64,000 nt of DNA from Sipunculus nudus (lineage: Eukaryota; Annelida; Sipuncula; Golfingiida; Sipunculidae). Shown here in pieces: positions 23,387-34,795 of the stretch. The stretch covers positions 34,738,164 through 34,802,163 of the forward strand of contig CM049315.1 in NCBI GenBank assembly GCA_026874595.1, written 5' to 3'. The first letter of the stretch is position 1. Each line of letters opens with the position of its first letter. Below the pieces are notes generated by a model, which did not search any database, had not been told where the DNA came from, and was given only the letters and a program-made list of their open reading frames with translations. The position numbers were made by a program, and so were the translations under genes.

Positions 23387-24136
23387 CAGGATTGGGGCCA
23401 GGTACATGTGACAGTACCCAGGTACAGGTACAGGTACTTGCTAAATGGTCAGATACAGGTACAGCATTTTTATAAATTACCTAGGTACAGGTTCAGGTAC
23501 TTTAGAAAGTACCTACGTACAGGTTCAGGTACATTTTAAAGATATACGAACTTATAATGATTGTTTTAAATTCATCTAGATATACAATAATAATTTAAAA
23601 TAGAATGGCAGAATATATCATTAAAAAGTATTAAATGATCACTTCCCAAGTCATCAGGAAAAATACAGGCCTGGCAAATGTAAAAGGATTCCCTTTAGTA
23701 AAAACAGAAATATAAAATTTTCATAAAATGTCTTTATTTCAAATCAAATATTGAGCTTCAGAGAAATGGTTTAAAGTCAAAATATCTGGGAGCATTACAC
23801 TTTAAAGCAAGGAGGCTTACTAGATTGACTGATAGGGAAAATCTTACAATCAATTTAATAGATTAACTTCGTGACAATAATACATACAAATTTAGAAGTA
23901 GCATACTAGGTCAGCATGCATGCTACCAGCCCATGTCCACCCAAGTTCAAAGGCTGAAGGGTTGAAAGCTTAGAAATTACCCCTGCCTGGTTTAAGTAAC
24001 AGCCATGAGAGGGTTGACGGCTCAGTACCTTACTTGACCAAACCTTATGTCCAGTTCCAGTATCTTAATTACCTGTATTTCACATAACTGCGAGTTGTGT
24101 ACTTATAAACAGGTACAAGTACCTGGCCCCGACCCT
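23387..24136. mobile_element. hAT-like non-autonomous element with terminal inverted repeats
   Basis: Left end CAGGATTGGGGCCAGGTAC; the right end read in reverse complement gives CAGGGTCGGGGCCAGGTAC, about 20 of 22 matching. CAGGG-type starts are common in hAT elements. Inside the left end are several copies of GTACAGGTAC/GTTCAGGTAC. About 750 bp, no transposase. No clear 8-bp target duplication was found in the flanks, so the superfamily is tentative. Confidence 0.6.
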
Positions 24137-25275
24137 GTTCAGTGTACATACTAGCCAACTTTAGACATACCCAAAACGCCGAAGCCCATCTTGCCGAAAA
24201 AAGAAAATAAATAATGGGAAATAATCGGATTAATGGGCAGTAAATTGATAAGCACGATGTCTGTTAAGATTCTTGAACAAAATTTGATACCATCCTCTAA
24301 TATTTTCAAATAATTACAATATTAATTCAAAGGAAACGTAAGTCTACAAACCCTTCAATGAAGTAAATAATGATGGCCTTTAATGGCCTATGTCATTCAC
24401 TATCTATAAACTGCCTTTTGTAAACCAAACATCTTTGTAGAATAATATTTGGTTTGCTTTTTATGAGATTCTATTGTTCATATATTGCGGGCACTCACTT
24501 ACATACTATATATTTATTGAGAGACAGAACAATGAAGTAATGAAAAGCAAGGGAACATCTATGCTTTATAAATAAACATAAGCCAATGTATGATAGCTGG
24601 TTTGTCAAGTTAGCCCAAAAAAAGCCAATTGGTAAAACGTTCAGTTTAAACATCCAAATACGTGAATGTCAAACCTGGTAAAAATCAACATCATCCGCAG
24701 AAGATTACTTTGTCCGCATCAGTCTCTGATTCTTTTGGTTTTAGACGTCGGGTCACCTGAACATGCAGGTAATTACAAGGCACGTTGTTTTCGTTCTATC
24801 AAATTTTCTTGCAGGGTCCAGAGTTATTATCACCTCGCTGGTTCTGCTTAAATGGTCGACTTGCATGTGTTTGTTATCAATCTTGAATATGTTTATGAAT
24901 AAAGCGGTTCTGTCTTAAATATTTAAAACTTGTTGATAAAATTGACTGCGCGATGAGAGCAACTTGCCATCAGAAAGAACTAAAGCATTTCCAGAACTCA
25001 TACCGAAGGTTTTGATTTATGACGGTGGATGAAAGATCGGTATTCATTTAAATACATCAGTCATAACGTTACACATGACGAAATATTTTACAGATTTCGT
25101 GAGATTTTTCTCTAGATCACGTAATGCGTTATCCAGTTTAATAAGCTTTTCGGTGACCGGTGATGCAAGACTTGCGGTTTGGGATATGGTTATTCATTGT
25201 TCGCCAATTTGACTGCTATTGTCTTTACACTGAGGGCATCGGGCCAATACGACTCTCCTAAAGACAACATTGAAA
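24137..25275. other. Intergenic, nothing recognisable
   Basis: AT-rich, with no convincing exon, RNA gene or repeat boundary. Confidence 0.3.
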
Positions 25276-26152
25276 ACTAGAGTATGGGTAGTCGACAAGC
25301 AACTACGTGTATCCGCCGAAATCAGAGTGGGACGGGTGAAGTGAGGCATGGATTGAGTAACAAAGGGAAATAGAGTGAGGTGTGTTGTATATTAGCATGG
25401 ATGACTGCAGCCGAAATGTGTATGTAGGTTGTGCCACCTACCGCAAAATCTAAAAAGCTAAAAAGTTGTATACAAATGCAAAAAGTCAAACCACTGCCGA
25501 GATATGAGTGATTTTATCCCACTGCAGACAAACATGACGAACGCTGTGCAAAAATGGTTACAGCTGGCGCCATCAGTTTTGCGTATGATAAAGAGCTATG
25601 TGAGATCTATACACATGCAAAATTTTGGCCCAATCGGTCAAGCGGTTCCCGAGATATGAGCTTGGATGTCTGCAGCGTAAACGGGATGTAGGTTGCGCCA
25701 CCTGTCATGAAATCAAGAAAGCTGTCCAGGATGTATACACATATAAAATTTCAGGTGGATAAGTCCAACGAATGCAGAGATATGAGTGATTTTATCCCAA
25801 GACAGATGAACAGATGGACGGTGTGCAAAAATGGTTGCAGGTGGCGCCACCATTTTTTATGTATGTTATAAAGCTATCCAAGGGCTACATTTGTGCAATT
25901 TTTTTCCGGATCGGTCAAACGGTTCCTGAGATATGTGGGTTAATGTGTCAAAACAGACGCACAGATGAACGCATGCACTGGAGAGAGGATAGGTCAGAGG
26001 TCAAAACAAAATCGGGGCGCAGCAGTTCACATGTGACCCGAACATAATCCCGGGTTTCGTAAAATTCCGCCTAGCGGTTACGGAGGAGTTCTCAGGCGGA
26101 GGCGGCGGCGGTGGGCTGAAAACAGAGTAAAACTCTGTTTAGGCGGATATAA
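25276..26152 (-). mobile_element. Family B element, inverted copy (Helitron-like ends)
   Basis: Reverse orientation of the 55948 copy. The left edge reads ACTAGAGTATGGGTAGTCGA, and the right edge carries AACTCTGTTTAGGCGGATAT. Between them are TTCACATGTGACCC, CTAGCGGTTACGGAGGAGTT, GGCGGCGGCGG and about two of the internal units bearing GGTGGCGCCACC. Non-coding. Confidence 0.7.
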
Positions 26153-28255
26153 TTATCAATAGATTCATAATATTTTAATTGGACGATGAAGCTGAATGTG
26201 GCTCTCTCTCTCCGCCTTGTCGGGCACGATGTCAAGTATTCTAAGAGGTCTTTTTCCATTATGTTGTCCTTAATTTTGAGGAATCAAACATTACTTCTCG
26301 AAAGGTCTATTACAGCGCCGTCTACCAGAAACTATGACAGTGAACACGGCGCATGCCAACTTGGGCCATGAATAAACCCGTCCTCGAAAAAGCATAAGCT
26401 AAAACGGGCAATATGATGGTGCCCATAAACATCTATTATTCAGTCTAAAATCTGGCATTTGTGTTATTCAGGCGACTAAATAAATATTAACACAGACATC
26501 CAATGGGGAGTCGGAGGGTGAAAATGGCTATGGCTGTCATAACGCAGCAATATACTGCTCCAGGCGAGTGGATGCTGACTCTCCGTGAAGTATACTTTTC
26601 CAGTAACATGTCGAGGGCCACATCAAGTTGCATTGTACCAACTCTATTCACAAGGGAAGACCAGCTTGTTTTCATGTTATGTACTGCCACTGGAACTCAG
26701 CACAAAGTTTAAAATAAGGCTCTAACTGTTAGTCAGACTGGACAAAAATATCACTGCAGAACTGAATCAAAGTAACTGTTTAGTACCAAATACTGACAAC
26801 CACAGCCGAGCTGGCGTTTCTTTCATGACTAATAAACAAGCCTGCATGTCTTCGGTCCAAAATTAAAACTGCTAATCAAATCCAACGATCGCAATGTAAA
26901 ATCGTTACGTTTATATGGCTTTTATTTAACTGCTCACATGCAGGAAGCCGTTCCGGTAATGCTTCACTTTGGTCTAGAACTAGCACAAGACCCAGGGCGT
27001 GTTTTCGTTCCACGAACATGTTCCTGTTTATACCTCTGTTTATGAACACAGACGATTTTTGCCCGCGAACACGAACATGTTCCTGTTCATTGTTCTAGAA
27101 AAATGTAACCAACTGCCGGAGTTGGTTACACCACCAAGGGGCGCAGGAATAAGGAAAAGGCTGAAAACAATGACGGCAAGGAAAGAAGTGCCTACCCTCA
27201 CTGGAACTGTTCATATTAATTTCATTGACTGGTATAACGTTCAATTTGTCATCATTTAAATGTATCTCACATATATTTAATAAAAATGAATGAAATTAAA
27301 TAACATGAATTTTTTTAATAGTCATGACTGGCATTTTTATGGCGAACGTATGTGAACAATGCGTTTTTGTTGCATGTTCCTGTTTGCATCGTTTTTGCGA
27401 ACAGGATCAAGAACAGGTTCGGACAACGAAATCACGTCCTTGCACAGGCGTTCACGTAAACCAAGTGAAGCCTACGCAAGTCATTTGCTTGGTTCAATTG
27501 CCTTGTTCATTCATGAAATAGACGTCAGAGCGGCTCGCTGAATCAAGGTCTGTGAACTCGTATAGCTGCTAAAGATTTGGTACTAGATTGTATGAAGGTG
27601 GATTGTCTCTGCGAAAGCAATCAAGAACGATAACTTGTCTTGTCAGATGTACTGCTGCAGATATAAGTGCATACATGCACTATTTTGATGATAAGGTGTG
27701 TTTCTAATACATAAACTTGACCTATTTGCCTTCGTATGCGTCCATCATTGGCAATTCTTTTTTTTTTTAGGTGCATGCATACATGCAGATGTTTTTTTTT
27801 TTTTTACACTCCAGAAACATGAAATAAACCAGTGCCTATGATCCAGCTATAATACTTTTCTCTGTTTATCCATACAGCTGTGTTGTTCATTTCACAGTAC
27901 TTGTTAATTTCATTCCTTAGGCCAGCTGGACTTTTGTTTGTTTAATCCTAGCGGTTGGTCACAGGATTTTCCATGTGAGGTACAATGATTTGCATTGTGG
28001 CATTTCATGTTATGCTCTTTATTTAAAGGGGTCTTGGTGTTTCAGTTTCAATGAATGGATTCCCCGATTCGCCACGGATTGCAAATGATTTGGCTTCTTG
28101 TTATATGTTTGCAAGAATGCGCATGTGAAATGTGAACAAAAGGGTTTTCCCTGAAATAGAATAAATTTTGAATTTTAAGACTGATAATTTAGATAAGTAG
28201 TCCCACGGTGCCTATCAGGAGGAGGTTCGTTTTGAGTAGAAACATCTTCTGGCAG
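26153..28255. other. Intergenic, no gene assigned
   Basis: An open block at 26503-26712 (69 codons on +, 67 on -) has moderate codon-like composition but no recognised domain. A set of GAACATGTTCCTGTT-type palindromic words occurs at 27014-27110 and again near 27370-27420, suggesting an unnamed repeat about 0.5 kb long. T-runs near 27755 and 27790. Confidence 0.3.
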
Positions 28256-28260
28256 ATGGG

Positions 28261-28297
<37 letters not shown>
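28261..28297. repeat. (TAA)n microsatellite
   Basis: About twelve ATA/AAT triplets. The adjoining sequence (AATGATAATATTTATATAGAG onward) could be the inverted 3' tail of a retroelement, but no coding remnant confirms that. Confidence 0.8.
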
Positions 28298-28299
<2 letters not shown>

Positions 28300-28309
28300 T
28301 GATAATATT

Positions 28310-29151
28310 TATATAGAGCCTATTCCCCTATATGCAGTCGGACTCACAGCACAAATCAAACACGCAATCAGGGCCACTTTGAGAGCACAAATTCCTACTC
28401 ACCGTACCTCTCCCTATAAGCCCACTTTCTTTCCCGCCGTCTCTCCCGTATTTATCCTCTGTTATTCAATGCCTTATTTAAGCAATACGGGGAAGCTCGA
28501 GAGAGGCCTCTTGCACGGCATACATACTACTGGTCATGCATCGAAAGAGTCCGATCAATCTGCATATCGAGATGCTTCACGGATTTTTTTTATCTATAAA
28601 TCCAGACACATACCACGGGCAGTCACACGAAGGTAATAAAGGGACATTGTGTGTCGTATTTATATATTTAAACAAAGGTAAAAGAAGACCTAAGTAAGAA
28701 AATAAAATGAACAAAATTTCTTATAGGCTTGTATCATTAATTAATAACTATATTTATATATTAACTACATCACCCATATATTTGACAGAAAATACCTATA
28801 AAGATTTAAATATAAGATATAATGGTAAGAAATTTCAGAGGCACATGATGAATTAACATCACATACCGGTACTAGATATATTCAACAGTGCAAATTATTT
28901 TGAAGTTCCTCTAGCTCTCTGAATAATCCTCTAACTTTTCAGTGTTTTAATTATTATTTAAATAAAGGAGATAGATCAATATTAACTTTCAAATGCTCAC
29001 TGTTGGATATAAATAATTTATCTCTTGCTTTATTATAATAACTACCGTAATCTTCTAAAACTCAAGTTCCACGGACAAATTAATAAGATCCAAATAAATA
29101 GGCCTATACACGTCTTGTGACATTAAATGCAAGATGTTAACATATCAAGAG

Positions 29152-29190
<39 letters not shown>

Positions 29191-30374
29191 TATATATATA
29201 AACATACCCTATACGTAGGCCCTACTCTGTATGGGGGGGGGGGGGGGGAGGGGGACTAGCCAATAAGTTACTTTAAAAATGGAACTTTTTTAACATGAAA
29301 ATAACTGATAATGCTATCTATTATATATGCAGATATATATTCATATTATCTACATAGTAATATAAATAACTCCGCGTTTCATAGTTATCAACGTATATTG
29401 TGAAATCACCTGAACGAGTATATATTTTATATTGGCCGACCCTCCCTTTAGTTTCAGAGCAGAAAATGGAACACGTCTGGTAAAGTTCAAGGCCGGGTCA
29501 CACGGCACGTCGACTGGGCGCCGCATACTGCGGGTATTTCATAAGAAATAAATGACTCGCACAGCTACGAAAACTAACCTTAGTCGCCATTAACATTTTC
29601 ATATATTGGTGGAATGGTTTGAGAAGGTAAGATTTTATGTTATTGTACTCTTTACGTCTTGAGTCAGTAAATGTCTGAGCCACGCATGATTTGACATCTA
29701 TCTATAGTATAGCCTATAGGCCTACTTTGATCTGCGTTCAGCATAACCATTCATCCACAGACTCACTGTTGTGTGACTGGGCGATGATGCAACCACATTA
29801 CAGCACAGAGTGAACGCGTGAAATGACGTACATCCAAAATAAGCTTTTGATATAGTTACATTTACAGTTTATCTAGGCGAAATATTTATTTGGTCCTAGT
29901 ATTACAATAAACAGAATTAAAGCCTAGCCAACTAGGCACTTAATATTAACTTTTAATTAAGGTACGGTAGTAAAATTTTTGTGAAGTCAGGAAAAGTGGA
30001 ACTTAAGGTTCCTGGTTGCCAGTTCAGGCAAACTCTCCTGAAACACTCAACCGACATTACATGATTGCGCGGCAGTGGGAGGGGCGCTAGCCATGACAAC
30101 ATGACACTCAGGCCTTCTGAAATAAACTGATAGGGCCTGGAGTCATAATGGCAGTCACAACAGAACGCCCATTCTAAGGGTCGGATCAAAATATTTCCTG
30201 TCTGGTATTATTTGGCATCACAGGCTTATAAAGTCGTATTATATGTGCTTAACATCGTAGAAAAAATGTTGTTACACAAAAATAATTACATTTATTACCT
30301 TCTTTCATCACTCTGGCACCGATTCACGTAAAGCGGTACTTCTCATTCAAAAGTGAAGGTGTCATGGCGCGGTC
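28310..30374. other. Intergenic, AT-rich; simple repeats only
   Basis: Holds (TA)n at about 29155-29200 and a G-run at 29235-29258. No gene or bounded element recognised. Confidence 0.35.
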
Positions 30375-30827
30375 GTATATGTAAACTTGGAAGTCGGAAG
30401 CCGGACGCCGGAAACCAAGGAATCGTTTTATAAATAATGCAGTTTAAAACATATACAAAATGCTAACGCTTCAATACCGTTTTGTTTTTTTCCACCGATA
30501 GAATAAGATCTTTATTATCATTCTGTGAAGAATAATAGTTATCCATTCTTTATGGATTTTGACGATTTTGTGCTCGGAAGCAATCTCGGAAGTCAGTCAG
30601 AAGTGCTGGGATGTTATCCAATGTGTATAACTCGGAAGTCACAGAGACGCACTGGTTAACTTGTGGTCAGTTAAGAGCCACAGCCCAAATGCAGTTTCAT
30701 TATAATTATAGTTGCATGCATATATTAAAATAGATTATGCATGATATTGCTTTTTATGCGTGAAAAACACAAAACATGATACATAATCGGAAAATTATAA
30801 GTTCTTAATTTTTTATTTGTAAATTTA

Positions 30828-30832
30828 ATATA

Positions 30833-30888
<56 letters not shown>
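30828..30888. repeat. (TA)n microsatellite
   Basis: Long TA dinucleotide run inside the AT-rich block; a second lies at about 33164-33215. Confidence 0.85.
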
Positions 30889-33159
30889 TGTGATTGTATT
30901 TTCACGTAATATATTTCACCCTATCTAGGGCTATGTTTTGTGAAAATTATTTGTATTAACATGGGGATGGTATGGGAAGGGGTTAATTTTTAAAATATGT
31001 AATGTAAAGAGGACATTTTTAGGCACATTAAACGAAAGATTATGAAGATTTTCTGTTCCACAACTATACTCCTACATGTATTGGAACAATGTATTCAAAC
31101 TGCAGGTTGTTGGGCGTTAATATTTATATTTCTATAACATTACGGTATAAATTGGAAAGTCCAAATATTCAAAAGTTTGTAACATGTTAATGTCAATGAT
31201 GAAATGCGCGTCTATACATTTATAACTTGCAAAATGTCACTACTAGTATTTAAATGTAGTACTCGTTGAAAAATAATTGATATGTTAAAGTCTTATGACA
31301 ATCTTTGCATTTTACCGACTTTTGTGATCTGAGAGCGCACATGCAGACTCGGACAGCAGAGCACAGTGCGCGAGTCTGAGTATCAGCCGAGGAGCCGTGA
31401 TATTTTTCTCGGTAAATCCCACCCCCGAGCTTAGTTCTGTGGGGAGACAGTGTATGACTCACACGGTACTGCGATGGGGGGTGGGGGGGAATGGGGATTC
31501 CTCGGTGTTATGCTTGTGCCCTCTATGGATGCACCACTGAATAATAAATATGGTATAATAAACCCTAATACGGCATTAAAAAATACAGTTATAAATTACG
31601 ATGTCATTCAAAATAAAACAGTAATATATTTTCCCAACGTTGACAAATATGAAAATTCAATATATCCCAGTAGGTCATCGCTGGAAAAAATATACATGTA
31701 TCATATACAAAACGAAATGTCCTTCAATATGTTAGAGTTCTACGATATTTAAACAAAAAGTTAAAATATATCTTAGAAAAGGGATACAACAGTCCATGCA
31801 GGTAATATATAACATACTAATACATGTGTGATTATAAAATCTTATCGATTTGTATATTTAAGCAAATCATTTTTTAAAACTAAAATCAATTCTTTTTCAA
31901 GTTTTGACTCTTTCTTTCAAACTTTTTCAATCTTGATATTTACATATTAAAATTCACTCCTGATGTTTCAACATCACATTTCAACTTCAAATAAATGGAT
32001 ATTTATTAATATTTTAAAGTATATTTGCAACTGATTTCACTCTCATACGTTATAATATGTGCATGATAAGGGCATGTAAACAGAATGTGCTCCCTTCAAC
32101 TTCGGATTACTGTATAAGATTACAAGGATCTCGATAAGAAATTACAATTTTTAATGTAAAATCTTTAATAAATAACCATATAGAATCTTTATCGACACGT
32201 AAGACATCTGGGGCTTCAAGTAAAAGTCTGTCTAGAGGTGACCTGGTGTCTTAAAGATGCTACGGGATATAGGCATTTTTATTGAACCTGTTGCTCATCT
32301 TTATGATTCATTCCTTGAAATTCCACATAAAAATGATGACACCATGCAATAATGGAACCAAACCGGATTGATAAATCAAGTAAGATATTTACCGCTAAGA
32401 TAAATATTTCAATTAAAAATATTAAATATTCCCATTCTACTTTTGCTGTATAGTAATTTTTTATCTTTATATAAAAATATATGCATCTGAATATTCTTAT
32501 ATTTTTATGCTCAGAAACAAAATTAACCGGACTATAATCGGAATTCTCGATACAGAAGTACCGTGCGCTTTCGGACCTCCTTCTCTCCGGACTTAATAGT
32601 TGCTTGTATCAGGTTCTATAATTAAACAGAATTTATTATATCTTTAACATTTGCTCTGTAACAATTTATTTTTAAACATTTACTGAACTTTTTTTTGCTA
32701 TGCAAAATGTTTTGTTTGATGTTTTATTGATTTTTTAGTTGACGTATTTTACAAATATATATATATATATAAAGTATAAATGTTTGTGTCCTGTGGTTTT
32801 GCAAATTTTCAGAACATTAATTTGATGAATATTGTACCTAACTGCATAAAAAATATCGATTATATATTGAATCGTCCTGCAAAAACAGAAAATATTGTTT
32901 TTTATATGATTGTAAAATGTTACAATCGGGATTATATCTATTTAAACATGTATTGTGTATTTTTTTCTGTCAAGGTATTGTTAATGTTTGTGTTTATTTT
33001 TAATTTTGCAGGATATGTCTGATGAAATCAGTAGCAAACAAATTTTTGTAAAGCATCATGTATATTATGCTATTTTGGCAAAATTTCAAAACATGAATTG
33101 AAACAGGTTCCATTTACAGCAGGAACATATAGGGGAAAATATCACATTGCAATGTGATT

Positions 33160-33163
<4 letters not shown>

Positions 33164-33207
<44 letters not shown>

Positions 33208-33215
33208 TATATAAA
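33164..33215. repeat. (TA)n microsatellite
   Basis: TA dinucleotide run with a single CA interruption, inside the 3.6-kb AT-rich block. Confidence 0.85.
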
Positions 33216-33989
33216 TAAAAGTGTGCAACCTGACCATGAAATGTAAAATATAATTTGGCATAAAGAGTATTACATAATAGATAAGAGTTTAAGGGATTCA
33301 TAATCATGATTTAATTTTTTGGTCAATGGAAGAGGAAAAGGTTTTTCAATTGATACATGATAAATAAAATGTTTTGTTCGAAACACCCTCGTTAAAACAT
33401 TTACTGGACGTTTCTGGTTCTGTCAAATTATCTGTTTAAGTCTCTATGATATTATCAGGGTAATTTTTAAAATATTATCAAATCTTTATTTTTTTTTCAT
33501 GTTTCCACAAACAAAAAAACGGTAACAGCGAAAATATTGATGAGTAATTATATAATCTTGTTTTACAAAATGAAATAAAATATCAATATAATATATTATA
33601 AAAAACAGCATAATTAATGTTACAAAACAAACTGAGTATATGAAAAATATGTGATATTGAAGAAACTGAAAATGCTTGACATGTTAGCTGACGACATGAT
33701 GACCAGTGCATTAGCCATTACTGGCTTCCGAGTTTTACACATGTTATTTGGACTATAACCGGGCATTACCGAGCAAGAAATAGTCTATAACTTCCGTTGG
33801 ATAACTTTGATTTTTTACATAATGATAGAAAAGATCTTATTCTATCAATAAAAATGAAATGGTACTTTCTATTGATGTAGTAACATTTTAATTATGCTTC
33901 GAACATTGCTTTATTTAAAAAAAAATCCTTGCTTCCGACTTCGGACTTCCGAGTTTTACACATAGCCGTTTGGAAATCCCCTACCGGAA

Positions 33990-34310
33990 GTTATGATTCT
34001 CCCGCTGACAGACGTGGAGACGAGTTTTTCGAGTAAAACCAGCCTCGGTATTAAAAACTGCTGCACGAATACACGTAAGTAAACCGTGGATGTAATAATT
34101 ATTATTTTCCCCAACAGAATAACGTTACTTTTTGTCTTAACTCAGGAAAATGGCAGTTCGAGAAGTAGATGAAAATGAAAAAGTAGTGTCAGAAATGGCG
34201 TGCACATCTGCACATACTAGAATTGATGCGAACCCAATAGCTTGTACTGTCACCCCATCGTCTCCAGTTCATCTAAAATCGACGTTTGGGGTGACAAGCT
34301 GTCGCTAGAG
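33990..34310 (+). promoter_or_regulatory. Candidate promoter and first exons of a + strand gene
   Basis: After the AT-rich block the base composition turns mixed and CpG-bearing. A possible exon ends at 34074 (donor GTAAGT). A 71-base intron with a pyrimidine tract and CTCAG leads to a second exon from 34146, with ATG at 34150 encoding MAVREVDENEKVVSEMACTS and about 32 further codons to a stop. From about 34270 the sequence is repeat-related (see 13359 and 44985), so the exon's true end is unclear. It could be an upstream exon of RNF14, 12 kb away, or a remnant of another gene. Confidence 0.35.
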
Positions 34311-34795
34311 GGGCGCTCCATATAAGGATGAATAACTGCTTTGATTGACAGTTCACTCATGCCTAGGCACTGTGACAAAAGAAAGCTGACTGACATAGGA
34401 AGCATCATGTCATCTTGTTTGACAAATGCTCAGGTGGCTGGGTGAAAAACATGGCCAAGCAGCCCAAAAAAATCCAAAGGGAAATATCAAGTTGCATTTG
34501 CAATGGTACTATTTATAACCTTCTGTAGCAACATTCGGCCATTACTGGAAGGAATATTCGTGTGTGAAAGAACTAAATATTTCATTATATGATTATTGGT
34601 TGTATAATATTTTATACATGACCAATATATAAAATATATAAACTTAAAATGATATATGAACTTAATGAAAATGTACTGGTTCCTTGAATATCATAAATAA
34701 TTGACAGAGAGCCACACCATACCATTTATGAAAAAAGGGATTTTCATGTTTTTTTTATTTTGGAGCTTTGTGTGTCGTCTTTCTAACGTCGTAAC

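Larger units (their letters stand above)
30375..33967. mobile_element. 3.6-kb AT-rich block bounded by long inverted repeats
   Basis: The left arm (about 30375-30660) and right arm (about 33715-33967) are inverted copies roughly 255-285 bases long, with shared landmarks GATAGAATAAGATCTT, GTTATCCA and TCGGAAGTC/CTTCCGAGTTTTACAC words. Each arm has a CGGAAG-containing word at both of its ends. The interior is very AT-rich and has no convincing coding sequence, so this would be a non-autonomous long-TIR or foldback element, or an inverted pair of two insertions. Confidence 0.6.

Noticed and set aside
26487-26712. Overlapping 69- and 67-codon frames on opposite strands
   Set aside because: Composition is mildly coding-like, but neither translation is recognised and no flanking exon fits.
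28208-28636. 142-codon frame with an Ile run
   Set aside because: Opens through a (TAA)n microsatellite; the remainder is not recognised and has no splice or codon support.
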